Source: Drosophila persimilis
Taxonomy: Eukaryota > Arthropoda > Insecta > Diptera > Drosophilidae
Assembly: GCF_003286085.1 (NCBI RefSeq)
Contig: NW_020825321.1
Coordinates: 310,001-374,000 of the forward strand
Direction of reading: 5' to 3'
Length of the DNA: 64,000 bases
Below the pieces are notes generated by a model. It ran no database searches. It was not told where the DNA came from and saw nothing but the letters and a program-made list of their open reading frames with translations. The position numbers and the translations under genes were made by a program. Below are positions 52,895 to 63,329 of the stretch, piece by piece (the first letter of the stretch is position 1; each line of letters begins with the position of its first letter).

Positions 52895-55609
52895 GTGATA
52901 CCAACATGGGACCATTTTTCGGCTTTTTTGGAGAGGAGATGTCAAGCCATGGAGACCATGGATCAAGCTATGTTGATTCAAATCCATAGCAGTCAGGTTG
53001 GAAAACATAAACGAATCACTCATTCAAAACACAGTCTTGTTGCTACAAATACAATCGTATTGGAATGCGTGTTCTGTGATAATAAAGGGCATAACATTTA
53101 CAGCTGCACTCGCTTTGGAAACCTTTCGCCATCTTTGCGTCTTAGAGAGGCAAGGAAGCTTAGATTTTGCTTCAACTGTTTGAAGAAGGGACATCGGAAT
53201 ACCTCCTGCAGTTCAGGCTCTTGTCGCACATGCGGTGAAAAGCATCATACCCTTTTACATATCAACAATCCGCTGCCTACGTCAGTTAACACGGAACCTG
53301 CAAACGCTACTACGTCTCCTATTCAGACAGACTTATGCCCAGGCCCCAATCTTTCAAGTTCTCTTGTTGCCGCTTCATCACCATGCTCGCCTCCTGCTCA
53401 GAATCTTAGCTCAGACGTAGTGCTTCTAGCCACGACAGTCATTATGATAAAGAGTCGAGTTGGTGATCTTCTTCCTTGCCGGGCTCTTCTGGATTCAGGC
53501 TCTCAGATTAATTTAATAACCTCTCGCTTTGCTCAGAGGCTTCAGCTGAAACGAGCCAAAGGGTCGGTATCAGTATCGGGTATCGGCGCTGATTCTGCAT
53601 TTCACACGGAAGGTTCAGTTAATTTGGTCATTCAATCCAGGACTTCCGATTACTTCACGAGTCTCACAGCTCTCGTTGCTCCACGTATTACAGGAAACCA
53701 GCCTGCTTCTTCATTTGATGTATCCAAATGGGAAATGCCATCCAATATCAGCCTTGCTGACCCACACTTTAACAAATCTCAGCGCATCGATGTACTTATT
53801 GGAGCCAGCTTATTTTACGACATTTTATGCGTTGGACAGATCAAATTGGAGAGGGGACTTCCTATAATACAAAAAACCCGTCTCGGCTGGGTTGTCACAG
53901 GTGGAGGTCAGTACTCCCGCAGCTCAGTGCTCCTAGCTGCCTCTAGTTCGACGGAATTGAGTCAAACGCCTACCGTTGGTTTGGATGAGCTAGTGCGAAG
54001 GTTCTGGGAAGTGGAAAACTGCCACGGTCCCGCTACAGAAGCAACAAAGGAGGAAATTGCTTGCGAGGAACATTTCAAAAAACATTGCGGTCGGCTTCCA
54101 AGTGGCGAATATTGCGTTCAATTGCCTTTAAAGCTGAGTGACAGTCTTCTTGGAGATTCTTATCAACAAGCCTATCGCAGATTTCTCAATCTAGAGCGCA
54201 AGTTGGTTCGCAAACCGCTTCTCAAGGCCCAATACGCCGCATTTATAAAGGAATACGTCGATTTGAATCACATGTCCCCTGTCAAAAGTGACGCACTTAA
54301 ACAATGCAAATTTTTTCTTCCTCATCACTGCGTCTTAAGAGAAGACAAAACCACCACAAAACTCCGAGTAGTTTTCGACGGATCCGCTTGTACATCTACA
54401 GGATATTCCCTCAACGATATATTGATGTCAGGCCCAACAATTCAGCCAAAGTTAGTTACGACTCTTCTTCGATTTCGTACCTTTCGTATAGCATTGACTG
54501 GTGACATTTGTAAAATGTATAGATGCGTCCGTGTCTCGCCCCAAGATAGTTTTCTGCAGTGCATACTGTGGCGTGACTCACCCCTCGAGGAGCTAAGGAC
54601 ATTCAAGCTGGATACCGTGACCTATGGAACGAAACCAGCAGCATTTCTGGCCGTCCGTTCTATGCACCAACTAGCGGCAGACGAGAGTTCGTCATATCCA
54701 ATTGGCTCTGAAGTTGTGCTGCGGGACTTTTACGTGGATGATTTGCTAACGGGGGGAGATACTACAAATGAGGTGCTGGAAATAATTCGCCAGGTGTCAG
54801 GACTATTAGCCAAAGGAAATTTCAAGATCAGAAAATGGTGTTCCAACGATACATATGTACTCGATCAAACACCCCATGAAGATAGGGAAACATTTGTTAA
54901 ATTTACTGATGGCAGCGATGTAACCAAGACGCTAGGTTTAGCATGGAATCCCACTTCGGATGAGCTATTATTTTCATCCTGTCCCAATCAAGTCCCTTCG
55001 AAACCAACTAAGCGAGTTGTATTGTCAACTATTGCACGATTTTATGATCCACTCGGACTTATAGGGCCAGTTATTACTAAAGCAAAAATATTTCTACAGC
55101 AGCTGTGGAAAGAAAAGCTTCATTGGGATGAAAGTCTGCCAGTCTCCTTACGCACAACTTGGATCAACTTTATTCAGCAGTTTGACTCTATGCAACAAAT
55201 TTCTTTCCCGCGCCTATCTTTCCTTCGAAGCAGCAACCTTGAAATGCATGGATTTTGTGATGCCAGCATGAGTGCTTATGGAGCTTGCATCTACGCTGTT
55301 TCGCAAGGCGACAATGGAGTCAAGGCAAATCTTCTATCTTCCAGATCTCGTGTAGCGCCACTGAAGACTATCACAATACCCAAGTTGGAATTATGTGGTG
55401 CAGCGCTACTCGCTCAGCTTATACATGAAGTGTCTTTGATGAACTTCAAGTGCTCTTATTATTGCTGGTGTGACTCCACAGTCGTTTTGGCTTGGATCAA
55501 GAATCAACCATCCAACTTCAATGTATTTGTCGCTAATAGACTTTCTGTTATTCAGGAACTCACATCTAAACCCTGCCTATATGCTTTCTCGAGGATCATT
55601 ACCAGCTGA
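52895..55609 (+). pseudogene. BEL D gag-pol, gag truncated, breaks in RNase H
   Basis: 904 codons (not starting with a canonical context; the true gag start is deleted). DHFSAFLERRCQAME is the last part of the gag domain. Zinc knuckles follow (CVFCDNKGHNIYSC; CFNCLKKGHRNTSC; CRTCGEKHHTLLH), then protease LLDSGSQINLIT (about residue 200), RT with FLPHHCVLRED, RVVFDGSA, TGDICKMYRC, the catalytic FYVDDLLTGG (about 612), LGLAWNP and YDPLGLIGPV, and RNase H with FCDASMSAYGACIY and CDSTVVLAWI. At about 55560 a deletion of some tens of bases removes the WRHVP..NPAD part and shifts the frame. The next 600 codons continue in another frame. Confidence 0.92.
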
Positions 55610-57275
55610 GCTCATCAATTCTCATCTTTGGAAGTATGGACCTACATACTTGACAGCCAGTAAGGATCAATGGCCAAGTACACCTGCTCTTCCAGAGCCG
55701 GTTTTGGAGGCACGAAAAACCATACTAATTACAAACTGCGCGTCAAGATATTTGGTGGAAGAATCAAAGTTTGTAAATTCCTTCCCCAAAATGCAACGAA
55801 TTTTTGCGTATGTATGCAAATTCATTCATCGACGAAAGTCTGGAATAACTGTGGAGGACTTGCGTTTGGGAACCGAACTGCTTATTCGTCTTACTCAACA
55901 ATCTCGTCTATCCACTGAAATAAGAGCCCTGGAAACGCGAAAGGACATCAAGGCTTCAAGCTCGATCGCCTCTCTTTCGCCATTTTTAGATGATTGCGGT
56001 TTGCTTCGAGTTGGAGGGCGTCTTAAAAACTCTACCTTGGACTTTGAAGCACGGCATCTCATAATATTGCCCAAGAATCATTCCATCACTTCTGCTCTGA
56101 TACGGCACTTACACGAAAAGCACCTTCACGCTGGACCCCAGTCGCTATTAGCCATCATTCGTCAAACGTACTGGCCAATCGGTGGCCGAAAAACCGTAGC
56201 ACATGTAATCCAAAAGTGTCTCAGATGCTTTAGAGTGAAGCCTCGAACTCTCGAGCAAATAATGGTAGATCTTCCGGTGGACAGAGTCAGCGAATCTCGT
56301 GCATTTTTAGTTACCGGCGTGGACTATTGCGGTCCGTTCCTGTATAAATCAGAAGTTCGAAACCGGCCCCCACTAAAGTGCTACATGAGCATTTTTATAT
56401 GCTTCTCCACCAAGGCGGTTCACATCGAGCTTGTGAAGGATCTTACAACATCTGCGTTCCTCTCTGCTCTTCGCCGTTTCATTTGCACCCGTGGAAGACC
56501 GATTCGTATTTGGTCAGATAATGCCACAAATTTTGTTGGAGCGCGGAACGAACTGGCGGAACTTAAGTCGCTATTCCTAAGCGACAGTCATCAAGAAGCC
56601 GTGCATCAAGCTGTTCTCAACGATTGCATCGATTGGCGTTTCATTCCTCCTAGATCGCCACATTTTGGAGGATTGTGGGAGGCGTCAGTCAAGCTTGCTA
56701 AGCATCATCTTCGACGTGCCCTCGGATCCTCGCTTCTTGGATTTGATGAGCTGCGCACTCTCGCGTGCAATATCTGTGCAATCATTAATTCAAGGCCATT
56801 GTTTCCTCTTTCAGAGAACCCTGCAGATCTCGATGTACTCACGCCCAGCCATTTTCTAGTTGGCGCCCCTATCACAACCTTCTTGGAGCCTGACTTGGTT
56901 CATTTAAACGTCGATCGCTTGGACCGTTGGCAGAAGGTCACACAGCTTCAGCAAATCTTTTGGTCTCGCTGGCGCCAATCGTATTTAACCAGTCTTCAAG
57001 AAAGAACGAAGTGGCGCACCCGGAATCCTGAGCTTCACGTCAATGATGTCGTTCTTGTTAAGGACGAGAACTTCCCTCCTCTGAAGTGGCCTCTAGCGAG
57101 AATCCTCGAGCTCATCCCAGGAGCTGATGGCGTATCTCGAGTCGCCTTGATCAGGATGGCTACAGGTGTTAGCCGAAGAGCACTTGCAAAACTATGTCTA
57201 TTGCCTCTACGAGATGAGGTGAAAGGCATGGATCCTTCCACGGGGGGAGTATGTTCGGGCGAAGCCCGAGTGTAA
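55562..57275 (+). pseudogene. BEL D integrase
   Basis: Resumes at LNPAYMLSRGSLPAELINSH in the second frame. Zinc domain LHEKHLHAGPQSLLAII and CLRCFRVKPRT, then core TGVDYCGPF, AVHIELV, WSDNATNFVGARNEL and PHFGGLWEASVKLAKHH, then LTPSHFLVGAPIT and WPLARILELIPGADG. All catalytic-type residues are present. The stop lies a few codons inside the 3' LTR. Confidence 0.92.
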
Positions 57276-57727
57276 ATTTTATACCATTGTTTTATTGCCT
57301 ATCAATTCACTTTCTTTTCTATTTTGGTCATTATACTAAACTAACGTAACGTAAGCGTAGCTTTATCTATGCTCGCTCAGCAACATGCTCTCATTTAATC
57401 ATCTATTCTTATCTATGCTCGCTCTTGTTATCTTTTCTTTCCTATGCCGTCGCTAAGCCGTCAGCAGCTGCGCCTGCTCTAGCAGTTACCGCTTGATATA
57501 GTTGGAGAACAGACCCTTTTTGTCCCCAATCTATTACTTTGGCTCGAGATCGGCTCGCTTGCCTCATCCAAGTGTGTCACTCTAATACTATTGTAAAAGG
57601 CTCTGGCATCTTCGGCCACCCTCAACACACAAAATACCTATAATAAAATTTATAACGTTTTCGGAAATTAATAATTTGTGAAATTATTGAACAATCATAG
57701 TCAGCGAAAAAGCTCGTTGTCTCAACA
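57252..57727 (+). repeat. 3' LTR of BEL D
   Basis: Same length and, by eye, the same sequence as 52404-52879. Confidence 0.95.
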
Positions 57728-57732
57728 GAGAT

Positions 57733-58240
57733 CTCTTCCAGCAAAAATGGAATATCTGACGTAGAAAGATTTCATAAAACATTAAATGAAAAATTAAGAA
57801 TAATATCTAGCGAGGATAACCCAGAAGATAGATTCACGAAGTTTGAATTAATTCTTTATACTTATAATCATAAAACCAAACATAATACCACAAATAGGAC
57901 ACCAGCTGATATATTCATTTATGCAGGCTCACCTGATTATGACAGCCAACTAAATAAAGTGAATAAAATCACTCAATTAAATAAAAACCGCATAGAGTAT
58001 GAAGTAGATACCCGCTATAAACTATCACCTCTAGTTAAGTCTAAGGTAACAAATCCTTTCAAAAGGACGGGCGAAATTAGACAGGTAGACGAAAAACATT
58101 ATGAAGAAAAGAATAGGGGTAGGAAAATAACTCATTATAAATCAAAATTCAAGAAAAATAAGAAATCTAATACAAGCAAATATAATAATTCCAGAGAAAC
58201 CGAGGACGTTAATGGAATCGGCGAACTTCAACACAATTAA
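57733..58240 (+). pseudogene. Split 17.6/297-like Gypsy pol, part 3 (integrase end)
   Basis: After the BEL D duplication the integrase resumes with NGISDVERFHKTLNEK (the catalytic glutamate block), LILYTYNHKTKHNTTNRTPA and a lysine-rich tail that ends HN at 58240. It is open across the segment, so before the two insertions this pol was nearly intact except for the 44300 stop. Confidence 0.88.
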
Positions 58241-59211
58241 AATCCTCATCTTCCTCATAATTACCATCGTAATGGCACAGGGCTAAAACATAGAAATAAA
58301 TCCTATAAAATCCCAAAACGGATATATGATATTCAAAACTGGATCGATTAACATACCTATCAATTACGAATACCATTATCTAACTGTTAATGTAACTAAA
58401 ACCGAAGAACTATACCAAAATTTGTTGCAAGCCACTAAATTCCAGGACATAATCCAAATAAAATATCTAGTAGACAAATGGCAAAGAGAAATGAACGGGC
58501 TAAAAATAACCAAATGAAATAAAAGAGGCCTAATCAATATAGTAGGAACAGCCTACAAATATCTCTTTGGAACACTAGATCAGGAAGATAAAGTCGATTT
58601 GGAACAAAAAATAGAAAATTTAGCCAGCCATAGCATTCAAACGAATGAACTAAATTTGGTAATAGATGCAGTTAATAGCGGAATAAACGTTATAAACAAA
58701 CTAAATGAAGAAAATGACAGGAATCAACAAATAGAAATTTTGATATTCAATCTACAACATTTCACAGAATATATCGAAGATATAGAACTAGGTATGCAAT
58801 TAAGTAGGCTCGGTATATTTAATCCAAAATTATTAAAACAAGACTACCTGGAACAAATAAATTCTGAGAAAATACTAAATATAAAAACCTCCTGGCTAAA
58901 ATCCGATACCAACGAAATTCTAATAATTTCCAACATTCCCAAAGACATTACAAAAGTACCAATCTATAAAATCGTTCCGTATCCAGACGAATTAAATAAC
59001 ATGTTAACAGATATGACATACGACAAGTACTACATAAAAAATGAAGAAGTATTTGTTAAAGAAACTAGATTGAAAACCAATGACAATTGTATAAAAGGAA
59101 TTTTAATGCAAACTCCCACTAAAAGTCCATATTCCAAAACTTTTCAAAACTTTCAAATAAACTTTATTGAACCCAATATACTAATCACATGGAATCTTCC
59201 AAAAACAACGC
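58241..59211 (+). pseudogene. 17.6/297-like Gypsy env, C-terminally truncated
   Basis: In one frame from about 58250: MAQG, a TAA at about 58284, then NIEINPIKSQNGYMIFKTG, YHYLTVNVTKTEELYQNLLQ, a TGA at about 58515 (after LKITK), then KRGLINIVGTAYKYLFGTL, the furin-adjacent start of the fusion subunit in this group, and a long alpha-helical ectodomain to 59205. The transmembrane end is missing, cut by an ISY-like copy. Confidence 0.88.
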
Positions 59212-59590
59212 TGGTTTTATCGTATCTTTAAAATTGTGGATGCCACAGACTTTCGCCCTTTGTGGGGGCGGAAGTGGGCGGGGCAAAGTTTTGAAATATT
59301 TTTGTAGCAGTGACATATCACAGAATTTTGGATCCAAAACATCGTTGCTCTAGCTCTTATAGTCTTTGAGCACTAGGCGCTAATAGGGACGGACAGACGG
59401 GCAGACGGACAGACGGACGGACGGACAGACGGACAGACAGACATGGCTCAATCGACTCGGCTATTGATGCTGATCAAGAATATATATACTTTATGGGGTC
59501 GGAAACGATTCCTTCTGGACGTTACACACATCTACTTTTACCACAAATCTAATATACCCCAATACTCATTTTGAGTATCGGGTATAAAAA
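59212..59590 (-). mobile_element. ISY/DINE-1-like fragment, reverse
   Basis: Covers the 5' third of the family in reverse, from the GGTTTTATCGTATC block to CGGGTATA, including the microsatellite at 59390-59440. It truncates env. Confidence 0.9.
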
Positions 59591-60377
59591 TGTATTTTAA
59601 CAATCTAAATAAATAAAATAAACTATTAAATAAAGCTTACGGAATTTTTCTTTTCGGCAAGGGCTTAAAATTAGATAGTATGTATAATGTTAAAAATACT
59701 TAAGTATGTATATTATCTCTGGTATTTGCGAAGAAAAAAAAAGTTTAAGTAATTTGTTTATTACATCTGCAACCCTTTTGCACCTTTGTTACTCGTTGAC
59801 CCTAGTAGTTGGAAGATTACAACACACAATAAATTGACCTTCCTTGCCAGATCCAACCCACCATAAACTGAAGTCGTCGAATGCTTTACCCGTTTAATCT
59901 GTCGAAATATATAAAGTAACTAGACTCAAGATACCTCTTGGTCATATGGTCATATATTTCAGATGTTTTAGATTTTATATAGAAAGATATCTCTCTAGTG
60001 AAAGGGAGGTACTGAAGTAGTGTATCTTTCAGCGTCTGGCTCGAATTGGGAGTGTGAGATCACTCCCCTGCGGTAGGCCGAGGTTTTTTCGTTCTATCAA
60101 GTTCCACCAATAGACTGAGAAAGACAAACAAAATAAATGTATGGGACCATATAGTCTGGAAGTGCCAGCTGAAGTTATATACATATGTATATTCATGAAT
60201 GCAGGTTTCAAGCCAGTCAGATCCAAAGCGGGCGGAAGACGGCGCCGACACCGTTTCGTAGCGCAGAAGGGGAGCGGCGCTCGATCAGCATGGCCAAGCC
60301 GAGATAGGGGTGGGCAAAGCCATGAAGCTGCGGATGCAGCACGCCAGAGATTTCTACTTTTTCGCTTACACGTACAC
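59591..60377. other. No recognised gene
   Basis: AT-rich to about 60000. The segment 60215-60350 is GC-rich (CGGCGCCGACACCG region) and unlike its surroundings, with a 79-codon arginine-rich frame that I do not recognise. Confidence 0.4.
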
Positions 60378-60610
60378 TGAGCCCTGTCTGTCTGTCCGTC
60401 CCTATTAGCGCCTAGTGCTCAAAGACTATAAGAGCTAGAGTATCGACATTTTATATCCAGACTTCTGTGATATGTCACTGTTACAAGTATATTTCAAAGT
60501 ATTGCCCCGCCCACTTCCGCCCTCACAAAGGGCGAAAATCTGTGGCATCCACATTTTTAAAGATACGAGAAAACAGAAAACGTTGAATCGCAGAGGATGA
60601 CTATATCTAT
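60378..60610 (+). mobile_element. ISY/DINE-1-like internal fragment
   Basis: Starts at GAGCC(A/C)TGTCTGTCTG, so the 5' end is missing, and ends in the GAATCG(T/C)AGAG(A/G)ATGA block. Confidence 0.88.
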
Positions 60611-61081
60611 GCAAAATCAGTTAAGTTGTAAATTCAAACTAAATTGTATTCTTAAAATCAGAGCCATATATGTGATTTGACAATGAGGTAGGAGGTACAA
60701 TTTGGTAGTCTATAATTATCGTTAGACCTTCGCAGAGGATACACTTTACTGAGGGTGTCTATTTAAGTAAATGCTTACACTAGCTTTATTTTAGGACCGC
60801 ATTTGTTAAGTATTTTCTCCACTTGTGTTTTGTTGTCGTATTAATGGGTTACAGAACTCTGTTTACATCCGTGCAGTCATAACTTGTCTACTTTATGTGA
60901 TTTCTTAAGAGATCGGTTTTGTTACATGAGTGAATGTGTATAATAATATATTTATGTTTAAACATTCTGCAAGGGGCCGAAACTGGCATTGTATTGACGA
61001 TAATATGTTCATGTTTTGAACATTCTTGTTTTGTATTTTGATTCTTGTGAACCTTTGTCTACATTTTCTTTATTGCTATAA
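60611..61081. other. No recognised gene
   Basis: AT-rich spacer. It probably includes the LTR or leader of the minus-strand roo-like element, but no repeat partner is present. Confidence 0.35.
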
Positions 61082-61834
61082 TTACAAGTACAGATAATCA
61101 TTTACAGTCAATTGCAGTGGGTAGGGAAGTGCTATCGTTTGCAGTATTCGTGCTACTTTAATTCTTCTTATGGCATAGATTATTAATATTATTATAATTA
61201 TTATTATGGTTTCGATAATTAAGGCCGCATGTCCAGATACATGATGAAACTTAAGTCCTTTTAAATCATGATGACCTTCTTTTAAAAATTTTAATTCGTT
61301 TCTTAACTTATCCATTTCTTCTGTATGGTTAATTAATGGTACTGTTAATGGATTCCAAACAATTTTTGGTATTTTACTTATATTACTTGTATAATAGGTT
61401 GAAATTGGCTCGTAGTTTTATGTTTAGATACTGTGATGAGGTACTAGTATTTTATCATCGGTTTGCACAGTACAACCATGTATTATTGTTAAAATTCCTT
61501 CTTGCAGAAGATCAATTAGTTCTTGATTTGAGCTACTACATTGAATTAGTACTGGAACTTTGAAGAGCCAACTAAGCCGCCTTTCTAATTCGACCCAAAA
61601 TGACCTTGTCTCTGCTATCTTCCTATAAACGCAATTTGAATTACCTCTTGCTTTGAAAGGAGCTATCTCACAAGCATTATCATTGGGATTGCTCCAAGGC
61701 CAACTACTTTCGCATACTCTTCTATTCGTTTTCCATTTTCGGCATTTGTTCAAGGTAGCTTCATTCAGCGAATGATAGAAATCAATTTCGAAGTTATATA
61801 CTAAATACCTGGAGCTCAAATCTACTTTGACCAA
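61082..61834 (-). pseudogene. roo-like env, C-terminal half
   Basis: Two frames. 61424-61834 has cysteine-bearing ectodomain text (CRKWKTNRRVCESSWPWSNP; NACEIAPF; NCVYRKIAETR). 61082-61315 has an ALIIETIIIIIIILIIYAIR transmembrane run followed by RRIKVARIL. A frame change lies at about 61315-61424. Assignment to a BEL-type env rests on the position after integrase. Confidence 0.6.
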
Positions 61835-61868
61835 TTCTTGTTCTTTGTTGCAGTGTGTGCAAATAATA

Positions 61869-62747
61869 TTATTTCCATTTGATCCAAAATTCTCTTTTCA
61901 TTTTCTGAATTAATCTCCATCTATCCAGAATCCCGATTTTTTCCTCTGAAATTGTCTCAATCGGGCCAAATATTGGCCTTCCAATAATCAAATGACCTGG
62001 TGTTAATATATCCAGTTCGTCAATATCATTTGTAGCTGTATACAAAGGGCGTGAATTTAGTACCTCTTCAATTTGACATAATAGAGTTGCCATTTCCTCA
62101 TAGGTTAAATTATTGTCCCCGATTAAGATCAATAAGTGATATATCACTGATTTTATCCCCAGCTTCCCAAATACCTCCGAAGTGAGGTCCTGTCGCGGGA
62201 AGAAAATGCCACTCGATCTGTTCTCTTTCTAATATTGGAACCGATTTTATGTTGTCTTTGGCTTTTTGGTATTCCTCGTCTAATTTGCGCGAAGCTCCCA
62301 CAAAGTTGGTTCCATTATCGGAAAATTTTTTTTGCACAGTTTCCTCTTCTTGAAAAAAAATCTTCTAAGTGCAGCTAGAAATGCATCTGAAGTAAGATCG
62401 CTGACTACTTCCAAATGAATAGCCTTTGTCTGCCCCCGGTTTTTAGAGCATCGGATATGGTAAGGCCCGGCGAAGTCTACACCTGTACTTGTAAACGGGT
62501 GCGACATTGTAGCTCTGTGTTTCGGCAGATTTCCCATAATTTGTTCTGCAGTATTCTGTCGATACCTAGCACAAGTGACACACTCTTTAAGTTTTTTCTT
62601 TAAGCAATTTCTTAGCCCAAATATCCAAAACTTTCGATGGATATAGTTTCGCATCAGATTAATTCCACCGTGCAATGTTTCTTTATGTGCATTCTTGATA
62701 AATAAAGACGTCAAGTGACACTTATCTAAAATCAAGGGATCAATCAA
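61869..62747 (-). pseudogene. roo-like integrase, frameshifted
   Basis: Three frames in series. 62747-62280 has KETLHGGINLMRNYIHRKFW with C..C at CVTCARYR, FTSTGVDFAGPYHI and AIHLEVVSDLTSDAFLAALR. 62337-62110 has SDNGTNFVGASRKLDEE and PHFGGIWEAGDK. 62147-61869 has LCQIEEVLNSRPLYTATNDI, LTPGHLIIGRPI and WRLIQKMKREFWIKW. The catalytic aspartates and glutamate are identifiable, but there are at least two frameshifts. The 62861 start shown by some frames is ISY sequence. Confidence 0.85.
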
Positions 62748-63322
62748 GATCTCAGAGACTATAAAAGCTAGAGCAACCAAATTTGGTATCCACACTCCCA
62801 AGATATCGGACCGAGACGAGTTTGTTTCAAAATTTCGCCACACCCTCTTCCGCCCCCGCAAAGGATGAAAATCTGGGGATATTCACAAATCTCAGAGACT
62901 ATTAACGCTAGAGTAACCAAATTTGGTATCCACACTCCTGTTAGAACTCACTATTAAACGTATATCTCGCCCCACCCCCTTCCGCCCCCACAAAAGAGGA
63001 AAATCTGTGGCATCCACAATATTGAAGATTCGAGAAAACTAAAAACAATCATAGAAAATGATGATCTCATCCATATCTATCAGATTGCTGAATCTGGATC
63101 AGATCCGGATAATTTGTATAGCCAAAAGGAACAAATCAATTTGCAGGGGCTACGCAGCGCCTGACGTCACGCTCAGACTGATTTTCTGTCTCGCTCGCAC
63201 GCACTCTTTGTCGTGTCGTTCAATAGAAGCGGCGTCTGCCGGGGGAGAGCCATACTGACTAAGTATCGGGTATAAATGTAGAGATACGGTCTCCGCAGCA
63301 ACTCACAACGTTGCCCCTCGTT
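62748..63322 (+). mobile_element. ISY/DINE-1-like element, 3' half
   Basis: Starts at the ATCTCAGAGACTATAAAAGC block and ends CCCCTCGTT, with the hairpin changed by point differences. It carries the uninterrupted CCGCAAAGGATG string that shows what the SLC10-type insertion disrupted at 12793/14504. Confidence 0.9.
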
Positions 63323-63329
63323 TTGTAAT

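Larger units (their letters stand above)
52404..57727 (+). mobile_element. BEL/Pao element D, recent, gag-deleted, TSD GAGAT
   Basis: 5,324 bp between GAGAT at 52399-52403 and 57728-57732. Two 476-bp LTRs (52404-52879 and 57252-57727) look identical by eye. A TGGTGACCCCGACG primer-binding site begins at 52882, and the CACGGGGGGAG polypurine tract ends just before the 3' LTR. Only about 15-20 bp separate the primer-binding site from the middle of gag, so most of gag and any leader have been deleted. Confidence 0.95.
61082..62747 (-). mobile_element. roo-like BEL element, integrase and env remnant
   Basis: On the minus strand, integrase (62747-61869) is followed by env (61834-61082). An env gene after BEL pol is a property of the roo group. 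The upstream gag-pol is missing, cut by an ISY-like copy at 62748. Confidence 0.72.

Noticed and set aside
62280-62861. 193-codon minus-strand frame as one protein
   Set aside because: The first about 35 codons (RGRKRVWRNFETN...) are ISY sequence read by chance; only the part below 62747 is integrase.
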